A stretch of 64,000 nucleotides of DNA from Plasmodium relictum. Taxonomy: Eukaryota > Apicomplexa > Aconoidasida > Haemosporida > Plasmodiidae. A program made the translations under genes and the position numbers. The notes below the pieces were generated by a model. It had not been told where the DNA came from. It did no database searches and saw only the letters and a program-made list of their open reading frames with translations. The stretch spans positions 1,860,001-1,924,000 of the forward strand of contig NC_041691.1 of assembly GCF_900005765.1 (NCBI RefSeq), given 5' to 3'. Shown one piece after another: positions 33,704 to 45,299 of this stretch. Each line of letters opens with the position of its first letter. Positions within the stretch are counted from its first letter, which is position 1.

Positions 33704-35962
33704 TCAGTCATATATTAAATTAGATACATCTAAATTTAATATATTAACAAATGTATAACCTCCAAAAAAGTATTTTAAGTTAGGAAAAGTTCTTCCCCTA
33801 TCCCCATTAACAAATTCCTTTATATACATACCTGATTGTGCTAATAAACATAACAAAGAAAAATGCTCATGAATATAAATTAAATTAAATTTATAAATTT
33901 TTCTTTCTCTTTTAATTAGCCCTCTTCTATGGAGAACCCTTATTGGTGTTTTTTGATTAACTTTAATTACATATGAACTGTTTTTTTCATAATTTAAAAC
34001 ATCTTTATTAATTTTTTGTATTTTTTCTTTAGTCATTGAAGAAGAATGGTATATTAGGCATTTATATGCTTTTTTTCTTTCTTCACCATACTTCATAATT
34101 TTTTTTATTAATCCATAATTAGTGCTAAAAGCAACGTTACTTAATTTAACCTCAACAAAATCGTTAATGTTGTATGAAACGTTTTTCTTATTCATATTAT
34201 AATTATCCTTAATATTTATAGTTGTTTCATTAATATTGAGACAATCAGATTCACTATATTTATTGTTATCTTTAATATCACTATTAATATAATTTCTATT
34301 AGTATCAAAATCTTCTCTATTTAATTTGACGTTTTTTGATAATAACACTTCCATTTCTTTATTATAACTACAGGATATATGAAAATTACCTATTTTTTTT
34401 TCTTCAAAAATTTTATCTTTTGATTGTTCTATTACTGTTTTATTTGACATTATATCATATAATGAAATAGTATTTTCTTTATTTATTAATGCATAACTGT
34501 CATTAATCCCTTCAGGAAATTTTTCCTTTTTTTCTAAATCATATTTTTCTTTATAGCATATATTATTATTTAATGAATTCAAATTGGAAAAATGGTTATT
34601 TTTTAGAAAATCGTTTAATTCTTCTAATGTTTTAATTTCACAGTTATTATTATATGAATATCCAAGTTTTTTTAGCTTACTAAAAAATAAATAAAAATTT
34701 AAAAAAGAAAATTTTGTTTCTTTTAATACAAAAACAAATGGCCTACCTATACTCATCATTCTGGCATCCTTATCTTCTCTTCCTGAACCAATAAATTTAC
34801 AAGTAGAATAAGAAAAAACATTCTTAAAAATTTTATATAGGCATTCCTCAATTGATAAAACACTTTTAGACAAATTATTTACTAGCCATTTTGTTTGTGA
34901 TATTTCTTTATTATATTTATTATAATAACCACAGATACATAAATTATTAAAAGATATATAGATATCTATAATATTTAAGAAAATATGATTTTTTGTAATT
35001 AATTTGCTATTTTCTTCCCCTTTCAATAAATTCATATTATCTGTTTTTTTTTCGTCACTTTCAATTTCTTCTATTTTTTTAATATTATAAAAGTTTTCAT
35101 TTTCACTATTACTGTTAATTAATTCATTTTCATTTTCATTTTTCAATTTTTTTTTTTTTTTATAAAATTCTTTCTTTTTTCTTTTAGTTTGATTTACTGT
35201 TCCTTTTTCTTCATTATTGTCAGATATGTCTCTTTTATTTATATGAGCACTAAAAACTAATATAGAATGCTTATACAAGTTTACTAGAAATTTGCTTTTT
35301 CTATCGCACATATTCAAAGAGTCATATATTTTAATGTAAAAATTTAAATAGAAATAAATTAAAACAAAAGAAAAAACCCTATGAATGTTTTTTTTAATAA
35401 AATTATTTTCTAAATTTACATGAATAATAATTTTTTCTTTTATATGCTCAAAATATTCCTTAAATACTTCTAAGGTAATATTTTCAGTTCTATTTATGAT
35501 TTTTGCTTCTTGCAGATGTAAAAAAAAAAAGATTATATCGATATTATTCACTAGAATGTCAAATATTTTTTTTACATTTTTAAAAGCCTCGCTTATTTTT
35601 TTTTTATCTTCTAAATTGATTAATAGATTTTTTTCAATAAAATTATAATGGAATATACTATTCTTATTATAAAACAATATTAAATCAATGTTGTGTAAGC
35701 CGTTACATATTTTGCATAAATATATGTTCATATAAAAATTTTTATAAACTTTTTCTATATCATTATTTGCAGTTTCTTCTTTATTCCTTAAGTACTGTAG
35801 AAAAATTTCTTTATTATTATCTAAAAAAATATTATTATTGTTTCCGCTTATTTTTTCTCCATCGTTCCTATAATCATTCAAAAAATGAGCATCGAAAAAT
35901 AAATAATTTTCTTCTTTTAATTCTTTTTGTGATATAGAACATCGGAAACAAATATCATTCAT
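33704..35962 (-). CDS. PUS10: tRNA pseudouridine synthase PUS10
   Basis: Single-exon protein of 752 residues. It converts uridine to pseudouridine in the T-arm of tRNAs (positions 54/55 in archaea and animals). The N-terminus has the paired CxxC zinc ribbon typical of eukaryotic PUS10 (Cys5-Cys8 and Cys83-Cys86 in 'YLCKICNG'). The catalytic motif 'GSGREDKDARM' at about 392-402 places the nucleophilic aspartate at Asp397 by alignment with GREDVDVR. The C-terminal block is very well conserved: 'KTPIRVLHRRG' and 'AQSGMYIKEFVNGDRGRT'. Two Asn/Lys-rich insertions (about 245-325 and 450-600) lengthen it beyond the human enzyme (529 residues). It is divergent to the exopolyphosphatase gene, 858 bp away. 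The start is set by the zinc ribbon right after Met1. Confidence 0.92.
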   Translation of the reverse strand: MNDICFRCSISQKELKEENYLFFDAHFLNDYRNDGEKISGNNNNIFLDNNKEIFLQYLRNKEETANNDIEKVYKNFYMNIYLCKICNGLHNIDLILFYNKNSIFHYNFIEKNLLINLEDKKKISEAFKNVKKIFDILVNNIDIIFFFLHLQEAKIINRTENITLEVFKEYFEHIKEKIIIHVNLENNFIKKNIHRVFSFVLIYFYLNFYIKIYDSLNMCDRKSKFLVNLYKHSILVFSAHINKRDISDNNEEKGTVNQTKRKKKEFYKKKKKLKNENENELINSNSENENFYNIKKIEEIESDEKKTDNMNLLKGEENSKLITKNHIFLNIIDIYISFNNLCICGYYNKYNKEISQTKWLVNNLSKSVLSIEECLYKIFKNVFSYSTCKFIGSGREDKDARMMSIGRPFVFVLKETKFSFLNFYLFFSKLKKLGYSYNNNCEIKTLEELNDFLKNNHFSNLNSLNNNICYKEKYDLEKKEKFPEGINDSYALINKENTISLYDIMSNKTVIEQSKDKIFEEKKIGNFHISCSYNKEMEVLLSKNVKLNREDFDTNRNYINSDIKDNNKYSESDCLNINETTINIKDNYNMNKKNVSYNINDFVEVKLSNVAFSTNYGLIKKIMKYGEERKKAYKCLIYHSSSMTKEKIQKINKDVLNYEKNSSYVIKVNQKTPIRVLHRRGLIKRERKIYKFNLIYIHEHFSLLCLLAQSGMYIKEFVNGDRGRTFPNLKYFFGGYTFVNILNLDVSNLIYD

Positions 35963-36820
35963 TATTTTATTTTAAAATGAATAAAAAAAATAAAAAGTAA
36001 ATAAGAATATGTGTTTTAACTCTATTAAATATATAACATATTGTTAATTTCATGAAGGAAAAAAGAATATATGTATTTGTATAAATGTTTTTTGAATATT
36101 ATAATTTAATTCTTCTATTAATTTTTTATATACTTTTAATATATCTTACAATAAAGATTAAAAAAATATAATTTAACTCCTGGCATTAAATTTTTTATGG
36201 AAATATAAATTAGAAAACATTTTTTTTTTTTTTTTAACTCAAAAATGTATTAAAAGTAAACTGTATGTTACTATAAATAGCACATAAATCAATAAAGAGC
36301 ATTTTCAGTTTTTAATTTTTTATATTTTCTATACATTGATGTTTTTTTAATTTTCTTCAACTTTCTTTTTTTTTTCTTTTTGCACATTTGCTTTTAATTT
36401 AAAAATTTTTTTTTTTTCTTTTTTTAAAATTACAAAAAAAAAATTATTTTTAAATTTACTTTTTTAAATGTATAATTTAATGTATTTTTTAATTTTCATT
36501 TTTACAATATGTGTAGTTTTTATAATATATTTTCCTTTAAATAATAATTTTATAAATATTTTTGGAATTACACATATATTTTGACTTAATCTATTTTTTT
36601 TTTCGTTTGAAATATAAAATTTTTGATTATTTTTTTTATATTCATAAAAAAATATTACCAAAAAAAAATCATTGTAAATTTAAGTTCCTTTATTTTATCA
36701 TATATATTTTATAGAGAAATAATAAAAAGAAAAGGAAATAATAATAAGAAAAAATTAAGAATTGATATTGTATAATATTATAAGCATATATTTTAAGCAA
36801 TTACTTGTATATTTTTTATA
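35963..36820. other. Divergent intergenic region PUS10 / exopolyphosphatase
   Basis: 858 bp between two divergently transcribed genes, so both promoters should be here. Long A and T homopolymers, no coding frame, no clear motif. Confidence 0.6.
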
Positions 36821-38254
36821 ATGTTAAATGACAATAATGGAAATGTTGATCACTCAAATTTGTTTTCTTATGAAGAACCAATAGTAAATGAAGATATAAA
36901 TTTGTTTCAATCCAATCAAGTGCCTTGGTTTTATCATCTAATGCACAGTAAAATAAAAAAAATAAAAATATATAATAGCAAAGTTAAACCCAACTCATTA
37001 TATAAATAAATAATTATACATATTAAAAATATAAATAAAAAAGGATTATTAAAATTCCTGTTATTATATAAAAATAGAAAAATAAAATATAATATATATC
37101 CTATTGGCAAATATTGTATTATGTGTTAATTATCATTATTAGCATTATTACTATAATTATTATTATTATTATTATTATTATTATTTTATTTTATTTTATT
37201 TATAAATATATACTTATTTTATTTTTTTCATTTTAAAACTTTTACATAGTTTTACAATTAAAAAACGATGATTTTGTGAATATAAAAAATTTTGTTGATA
37301 ATGAAAAAAGTAAAGGAAATGAGTATAATCATATATTAAATATAATTAATTTTAAAACATATTATAATGATATTTTAAAGATTAAGAATAACTTGAAAAA
37401 CACCTTATATGCTTATTTATGTTTATGCAAATATTTTTTGGATCAGTATTCTAAAAGTATAGAATCAAACAAAAGTGTTCACTTTGTTTTTGTATTTGGG
37501 AACATTACAGCAGATTTAGTAAAAAAAAAAAAAAAAGAGAAAAACTAAAAATATTGGAACATATTTTAATTTATTAACATAAACTTATATGAATATTTTT
37601 TACAGGATTCTGTCTGTTCTTCTATTATGTATAGTTTTTTTTTATATATATGGTATTGCTTAAAAAAAAAAGTAGAAAAGAAAAAGAATACTGATGAATT
37701 AAAGTTTTTTATTCCTGTTATTAATATTAAGAGAAACGATATAAAACTTAAAATTTTGGTTAAAATATATTTATGTAAATTAATTCTTCAATTTTACTAA
37801 TTTTATAAAATTAAGTACATTTTTTTGTTTATTGATATTCAAATATTTTACACATTTTAATTTATTCGTTAATGCATTTATATATATTCATAAATTTTAA
37901 AAATTGTGAATTGTTCTATATAACTGTTTTTAATTTTTGTCTTTAGATTACATGGTGGCTAAAAAAATGTGAAATTGTAAATTCTGAAAATATTTTTGTT
38001 TTTCAAGATGATACAAATTTATTAGAAGTAAGAAAAATAATAAGAAATCAAAAAATAAAATTTTTTTTTTTTTAATTTTCTAAGAAAAAATTTCTCAATT
38101 TTTAGGTTTTAAAACATAATGATAAATATGACATATGCTTCGTTGACTTTAATGACTTTGAAGTAAATAGTATTTAGTGAGTAATTTGATTTAAAATTTA
38201 TAATTTTTTAATTTTTAATATATTTTTCTATTTAACACTTTTCCATATTTTTTA

Positions 38255-38312
<58 letters not shown>

Positions 38313-40099
38313 TGTTTAATTTATTAGTAATATAAATAATGTAAAATCAATAATTGATCATCATATGCTTAAAAAAGAAGCAAAAAATAAAAGAATAACA
38401 AAATCAGTTTATCCTATTTATATTTGCAGTTGTATGGTTATTATAGCTTATTTTGTAAGTATGAAAAGTAAATGAAAATAATAAATAGAGAAAAGTTATA
38501 TATTACATGAATGTAATATAAAATTTTTTTGTGATTAGTATAAGAATGCGGGTGAATTTCTTGGTACACCTTTTATTAATAAAAATATGATGTGGCTAAT
38601 ATATGGAACTATATTAAGAGGTTATGAAAAATTAAAAAAAAATTTTTTTTTTTCGTTGAATAAATATTTCTATGTGTTTGTTTATTAAGAATAATATTGT
38701 TGGTGTATAAAAGATAAAATTATTATCTATGAATAATAAATTTTTTTTTTTTTTAGATTCTAATAATTTCACAAAAGAAGATTTTGGCAAACGATGGATA
38801 CAACCGTAATATAAAAAATTAAAATGAGTTTAATAAATTTATATAAAATACATTTTTTATTTATAGTAAATAACGATTGAAATAATTGATAAAAATTTTC
38901 TTTTTTTTAGAGACTTAAACATATTCTTGTCTTTAAAAAAATTTTATCATATATCAAACAAAATGGATATATATCTTACCTATAAATATAAATCTATCAG
39001 ATTTTCTGTAGATTTAAAAAAATTTGTATTAACTAGAAAAAAGAAATTAACTAAATATCACATATTATTTACATTTACACCTTTTAATAAAAAAAAAAAA
39101 AAAAAGGATAGTAGATTAAACAAAAGTTTAAAATTTATTCACACATTTTTGTAGGGAATAGAAAATTTACTATTTGCTGATTATAAAGACTATAATTATC
39201 AAGTCTTACATAAAAATATAAAGGTAAAAAAAAAAAAATTAAGAAAATAAAAATTTCATTTTCTTATATTTCTTCCTTTTTTCAATGTATTTTTTTTTCT
39301 CCTGTCAACTATTTTAGAAGTTTTATATAATTTTTTTATAATTTTTAGATAAGAATTGCATCAATAGATTTTAGTGTAGATTTATTATTTTCTAATGAAA
39401 ATGTTAACTGCTTAATTAAAAAATTAGTAATAAATAAAAAAAAATAAAATATATACATTTAATAACGTAATATTTTGAATGTGAATTTTTTTCTAATTTT
39501 ATAATTCTCTTCTTAGTATGAATTATGTGAAGAAAATAATTTTTCTATTTTCATTTTTATTGGATCATATTTCGATAATTATAGTAATATTTATATAAAC
39601 ATGTAAAATTTAAAAAAACTAATAAAATTAAGGAGATTAATATAATTTTTTTTTTTTTTTTAATAGAATTAAATAAAGATATGGGTATATTTTTTTATAA
39701 AGATGATATAAATAAAGATAGTAATATTTATAAAAATATAAAAATTATTTGTTATTATTATACTTATAACAACTATTACTTATTTTTATTTTATGTAAAT
39801 TTTTTTTTAATTTACCAATTTTCCTTTATAAGACCTATTGAATACCTTGTTAAATAACAAAGACATAAAACTTTCAAACAAAAGTTTTAAAAATATAGAA
39901 TACAAAAATTACACCAAAATTATTGATATTTTTCAAATTGTAATTAAAACTTTTAAAAAATTTTTATTATTTTTATTTTCATTTTAATATTTTCAACTAC
40001 TAATTATTATTTTATTTATTTATTCTTTTCTTTTTATAGAACAATAGAAATTACTCAAGGAAAATGTTAGAATATTTATTATGTGAATTTTTTTTTTAA
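36821..40099 (+). CDS. Exopolyphosphatase / DHH-DHHA2 phosphoesterase (PPX1/prune family), 15 exons
   Basis: Exons run 36821-36947, 37250-37518, 37606-37758, 37947-38027, 38106-38176, 38328-38454, 38539-38620, 38757-38805, 38911-39025, 39155-39223, 39349-39426, 39517-39583, 39667-39720, 39833-39939 and 40040-40099. The total is 1509 nt (502 residues), every junction is GT..AG and the frame is kept. DHH-superfamily motifs appear in order: 'FVFGNITADLDSVCSS' (metal-binding DxD across the exon 2/3 junction), 'PVINIKRND', 'DICFVDFNDF' and the name-giving 'SIIDHHMLKKEA'. The C-terminal half, with 'LLFADYKDY' and 'IRIASIDFSVD', fits DHHA2. The family hydrolyses inorganic polyphosphate or small phosphate anhydrides using two metals. 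Many small introns, one holding a long TA run, make it fragmentary in an open-frame view. The family call is strong; true polyphosphate activity versus a prune-like phosphodiesterase is not decided. Confidence 0.87.
37148..37188. repeat. (ATT)n microsatellite in exopolyphosphatase intron 1
   Basis: A trinucleotide array (about 13 units) lying in the first intron of the exopolyphosphatase gene. Confidence 0.85.
38256..38310. repeat. (TA)n microsatellite in exopolyphosphatase intron 5
   Basis: A TA dinucleotide array of about 26 units that fills a third of the intron between exons 5 and 6, close to the acceptor at 38327. Confidence 0.9.
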
Positions 40100-40599
40100 T
40101 TTTATTATAAATTACATTTTATATAATACATATATGTATTTAATTTAAAAATATAATTAAAAAGTTATGCTTTTATATATTTTTCTTTTAAAAATATATT
40201 AAAAAAAAAAAACAAAAATATAACATAAATAAAATAAATAATTATATTTAAAGCACTAAAGACACCAATTTTTTTTTTTTATTTAAAAATTTTCAATAAT
40301 TTTGAGTATAATTCATTTTATTTTTAACTATAAAATTTCAATTTTTTAAGATATAAAGAAAAAATTAGGAGGAAATAATAGTATCATAATAATTATTTTG
40401 TAAAAATGAAAAAAGGATATATTTAAATTTAAACAAATTTTATAATTATAGGACTATGTAAAAATCAATTAAAATAGCATAAATTATACTGAAACGTTAA
40501 AAAAAATAATAATAATATATATAATTATAAAATTTTAAATATATTTCCAAATAACATAAGAGCAAATTTAAAGTTTTTTGTAAATAAACTCATATTAAT
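40100..40599. other. AT-rich intergenic region
   Basis: 500 bp between two genes on the plus strand. No feature seen beyond A/T tracts. Should contain the 3' end of the exopolyphosphatase transcript and the LRR gene promoter. Confidence 0.55.
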
Positions 40600-42857
40600 A
40601 TGGAGAAAAAAGAAGTAAACAATAAAAGTTTTACTAATATTTTAAAAAAAAAAGAAAATAATGAAATTCTTTATTCAGAATTTGTACAAAATGAAATTTT
40701 AGAAAAATATGATATTTTTTCTAATGTATATACATCGAGTGATGACTTTAACTATGTTGATAGTGAAGAAGATATATCATCTAAAAATTTAGGTTTATAT
40801 AAATTTTTTTTTTTCTAAACAAAACAATATAATAACTTGCTTTAAATATAAAAATTATTGTATAAAATATATTGCCCATTTAATTTCTTTGAAAATTTTA
40901 TTTTCTGATTATTTATTATTTTTATATCTTTTTTATATTTATTTAGAAAATTCTAATCAAAAAAATATTTTAAGTTTAGCTGTACATAATATTATAAACA
41001 TTTATCCAAACAATGAAAGAAACAGAGAGTTTAAAAAATATAAGGTTTAGATTTTTTTTTTTTTTCCCTTATTTCATATAAATAAATTATTGTAATAAAA
41101 AAATTACGTATTTTCTAATTTTAAGGAAAGAAAAATAGAGGAAAAAAGGCAAAAAGAGTTAGATGAAGAAAGAGAAATGAATAAGAAAAAGAAAAAAATA
41201 TATGAAGAAAAGAGAAAAAAGAAATTAGAAAAATATAAAATCGAAAAAAGAAAAAAGAAGCTAATTGAAAAAGAGAAATATAATAAAGAAAACATAGAAT
41301 ATAATTATTTAATGGTTCAGAATTACTTTGAATTTTTAATGAAAAATGGAAAACATAGAGATATTTATTTTTCATTTCATGATTTATATATTTCACCAAT
41401 GAGGTTATATTATTTTGCGAATATAAATATTGATCAAATTTATTATTTAGGTAATATAATAGAAATAAAATATTTTTCGTAAAAATAAAATAATTTATTG
41501 AGGTATATTTCTCTTGAAATATTTTGTATTATTTTTTTTTTTTTTTTTATTTATATAGATTTATCAAGAAAATGGTTACCAGATAATTATGTTTCCATTA
41601 TATTAGAATTATGCTCATGTAAAAAAATAAAAATTCTGAATTTGTCATATAATAAATTAACATACAACAGTCTAAAACATTTTTCTAATTTTCTATCAGT
41701 AATATATCTGAGATAAAAAAAAAAAAAAATAATAAACAAATTGAACAAACATAAATTATAAATAATGAAATTAAAATAAATATTAAAATTACTAATTTCA
41801 GGAAAACAAAACGTTATTTAGTCTTAATCTAGGAAATAATGATTTAACAGATAATGGAAAGAATTTTGAAGGAATTAATAATATTTTTGAATCTATTAAG
41901 AATAACAAAACATTAAAAATTTTGAATTTAGCCAATACAAATATGAATCAAGTAAAAAATTATTCTCACAAAAATATTTAAAATTACAATTTTTTTTCAA
42001 ATTTATATCCTTTTCTATATTATTAGAATAACGGGGATGTATTGTGCCAGATACTAAAAATTAATAATACATTAATAGAAATGAATTTTGAGAACAATAA
42101 TTTTAGTATCATTTAAAATCATAACAATATATATAAAGAAAAAAAAAAAAAAAAAAAACCTATATTCTCTATTATTATTTTCCCTTGTGCTCAGCGCATA
42201 GTCAAAATTGCTCAATAATAAAAAAGTTAATATGGAATAAAAATTTATGGTTACATCTAGGGGAACTTGAAAAAGAAGAAAATAACAAAATGGAAAAGGA
42301 AGAAAATTATATGCGTACTTATCATATGTCTGTAGAGTCATCTATGTAATAATTTAAAGAGAAATGTTGCTTTTAAATACATATATAAAAAAATTATGTA
42401 TATAATATAGCCCTATTTAAATTTCTAGACTTCAAAAAAATAATATTATTTCTTTTATTATTCACTTTATTACTAATTTCAATATACATTTGATTATTTT
42501 TTTTATTTTTAAGAATTGAAATTGAAAATAAAGAGAGAAGAAAAAATTTAAATAAATTAGTAAAAGAAAATGAATAAAAAAAAAAAGAAAATTTTTTTTT
42601 TAAAAATTATTATATATAAAATTAACATAATTCTAAAAATCACAGATGCACATAAATATGTGGAGAGAAAAAATAAAAGAAAAAGAATTAAAAGAAGAGG
42701 AAATTCTTAAAACATTAGAAAAGGTAAAGTTTCTATTTTTTTTTTTTTTTTATCATAGTAAAATAATTGAGTATAAATATTATTAATTGTGAACTTTTAC
42801 TAGGAACATGAAAATAGAATAAAAAATTTACAAAAAAAAAAGAAGAAAAAAAAGTAA
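40600..42857 (+). CDS. Leucine-rich repeat protein with coiled coil (10 exons)
   Basis: Exons run 40600-40792, 40947-41044, 41126-41450, 41559-41698, 41802-41951, 42027-42105, 42195-42345, 42514-42559, 42646-42723 and 42804-42857; 1314 nt, 437 residues, in frame. After an acidic N-terminus, exon 3 encodes a highly charged Lys/Glu/Arg helix (about residues 98-145). Four leucine-rich repeats of the ribonuclease-inhibitor type follow, spread over exons 4-6: 'IKILNLSYNKLTYNSL', 'LFSLNLGNNDLTDNG', 'LKILNLANTNMNQ' and 'LIEMNFENNNF'. The C-terminal exons return to charged helix ending in a Lys run. The combination of RI-type LRRs and coiled coil is common in axonemal and dynein-regulatory proteins, but no specific family is identified. 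Exon 7 uses the CAG acceptor at 42192-42194; the next TAG downstream would close the frame. Confidence 0.75.
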
Positions 42858-43982
42858 ATTGTTTTATATGGTCAATTACATGTGTATTATATTTACTGCT
42901 TATTAAAAGTGAAAATTAAAGTAATATTATTAAAGATTTTATTGAAAATAGAATAAAATGCATTTAATGTTATTTTTTCAAATTCTTTGTTCAATATTTA
43001 TTGCGTGCAATGAAAATACATTTTATAAAAATATTTGTCTTTCTATGAATCTAATTAAAAAAAAAGAACTTTAAACATTTTTTACTTTTACATAAATATA
43101 TATATATAAACTTAAATATTTAATTTTAAATTTAAGTACAATATAAATTTTTTGAGGTAGCAAAAAAGAATTACATTCTTGTGCTCAGAATTATTTATGT
43201 AAAAAAGTAAAAATAGTTTTTTTTTTTCAGAAAATTAAAAAAATTAATAAAAGTAACACACTTCTAAATGATAATTTTCAAATTTTTATGAAAAGTAAAA
43301 GTTTATATGTTCATAAAAATTTATTAAAAATATCATATTTCTTTTTAAAAATTAATTTAAAATATACGTGTGTTATTTTATATGCCTATATAAAATAATA
43401 AAACAAAATAATTCCTAGTATTAAAATTGAAAGAAATAAAAAATTAAAACATAGCTAAAAGCTTTTATGAATACTATTAAAGTAATTTATATATTAATGC
43501 AAATCATAGAAATTTGAATAAAACTATTTTAGAAAAAAGCTAACATACTATATATTCAATACATGAATAAATAAATCGCATATGCCTCTTTATAATATAA
43601 AATAATAATATTCATTTTTTTTTTATTTAATCAGAAATGTGTAAATTGGTTGATTAAAAAATATCAAAATATGTTATTACATTGAATTTGTTTAAATTAT
43701 AATTCATAATGAAACCTGTTTTACTCTATTTTTTTATATTAAAAAATATAATGGACAATTATTATATTTAATTTGAATTTAAATTCATGAAGTGAATTAT
43801 TTTGACCATTCTAGTTGATTTTAAAATTTTAAAGAATATTATTTTAATTAATTAAAACTTATGTGATTGTTTTTTTTTTTAGTTTTAATGTTCTATTAAA
43901 TGAAAGGAGCTATTATTATTTTTATTGATTTCTTTTGAACTTAAAATTCTGAAATTTTTTTTTCTTTTTTCCATTATAACTA
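42858..43982. other. Convergent intergenic region
   Basis: 3' flanks of the LRR gene (+) and choline kinase (-). A/T tracts; no gene or RNA candidate seen. Confidence 0.6.
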
Positions 43983-45299
43983 TTAATAATCCTTAATTAT
44001 ATTATTTGAAATCAAATATTCTTTTTGTTCGTCGTACATATTAAATCTTTCTTTTGCATATAAAAAAAAGTCAAATTCATTATAGCTTTTTGTTTGATAT
44101 CCCCTTATAATAGACCAAAATCCCCATATTAAATGAACCCCTAATGCTTGAACTTCAACTGCATCTAAAAATTGATTAATTACTTTTTCATCTGATGATA
44201 GGGAAGATTTGCCTAAGTAGGCAGATAAATATGTAGACACAAACAATTTCCTAGATTCATAGGAAATATAATTTTTTTTATCAATAGTAAAAAATGGGTA
44301 GGTACTTACTGAATAATCAATAGTTGTTTCACTAAAAAAGTTTGCTATATCATTAGATAAATAGTTATAACCAGAATATTCAAAATCAATTAGTCGTAAA
44401 CATTTATTTGTGCTTATAATATTATTTTCTTGTAAGTCATTATGGCAAAAAACAACATCATTGGCAATATTATCTAATTTGGTATATTCTTTTATAAATT
44501 TAATGAATTTATCAGATTCTTTAATATACTTACTAATATCATATGTCAATTTATCTAAATTATTATATTTCAAAACTTGGTTTTTCCATTTTTCCATCCT
44601 TTTATAAATGCAAGGGGTTTTTTCCCAATGATCTGGTAAAGGATATTTACGACATAAAGTATGAAATTTTCCTAATACATTAGCTATACCTACTAAAATT
44701 GATGGATTTTTTAAATCATCAGTACTTAAAGGATCACCATATAACCATTCCTCTATACGCCCACCTCTAAATGTGTTTAGAAGTAATGGAGCTATTTTAT
44801 ATTTACTCATAGTTTTATAAACTTCTAATTCAAAAGCAGGATTATATAAATCTTGTACATCTTTCCCATATATTCGAAATAGAACATGCTTTCTCATTAA
44901 ATTGTTTTTTTTTGCTTGATCTTCTTTCAAACGTACTTCAAATAGTTGATTTGTTAAGCCACATAATATTTGATTAACATATATATCATCTTCATTTAAA
45001 TGATTCCAATCATGTACTTTTTCTAAACAAATTTTTTTAATGTGTAATGGATCTGTTAAATCAGAAAATTCTTGGGCGCATAATGGAATATCGTTTTTTT
45101 TATTTATTTCATGTAAAGGAAATGGATTTTTTGATATTTCTATTTCTTGATTTAATTGAATAGTAGTATAATTTTTTAAGTCTTGAGAATAAAACAAGTC
45201 TCCATTTTTTGCTACATTTATATTTCCCGTGTTGCCATTTTCAATGCTCCCTGAATTTTTTTTATTAATATCAATTTTTTCATTTATATTATTCTCCAT
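43983..45299 (-). CDS. CK: Choline kinase
   Basis: Single-exon enzyme of 438 residues, close to the size known for P. falciparum choline kinase. It phosphorylates choline with ATP, the first step of the CDP-choline route to phosphatidylcholine, the dominant membrane lipid of the blood-stage parasite. Brenner's phosphotransferase motif '[13 protein letters not shown]' spans about 282-294, with catalytic Asp288. The choline-kinase motif '[20 protein letters not shown]' spans about 303-322, with metal-binding Asp305. The ATP-binding loop region is '[11 protein letters not shown]'. Residues 1-85 form a poorly conserved extension. The ethanolamine kinase paralogue is an alternative; the chromosomal context and motif sequence favour choline kinase. 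It is the last core gene before the subtelomeric zone, with more than 4 kb of empty DNA upstream. Confidence 0.9.
   Translation of the reverse strand: MENNINEKIDINKKNSGSIENGNTGNINVAKNGDLFYSQDLKNYTTIQLNQEIEISKNPFPLHEINKKNDIPLCAQEFSDLTDPLHIKKICLEKVHDWNHLNEDDIYVNQILCGLTNQLFEVRLKEDQAKKNNLMRKHVLFRIYGKDVQDLYNPAFELEVYKTMSKYKIAPLLLNTFRGGRIEEWLYGDPLSTDDLKNPSILVGIANVLGKFHTLCRKYPLPDHWEKTPCIYKRMEKWKNQVLKYNNLDKLTYDISKYIKESDKFIKFIKEYTKLDNIANDVVFCHNDLQENNIISTNKCLRLIDFEYSGYNYLSNDIANFFSETTIDYSVSTYPFFTIDKKNYISYESRKLFVSTYLSAYLGKSSLSSDEKVINQFLDAVEVQALGVHLIWGFWSIIRGYQTKSYNEFDFFLYAKERFNMYDEQKEYLISNNIIKDY

Noticed and set aside
38927-39154. 75-residue plus-strand frame inside the exopolyphosphatase locus
   Set aside because: Its first part is exon 9; the rest is intron 9 read-through after the GTATTA donor.
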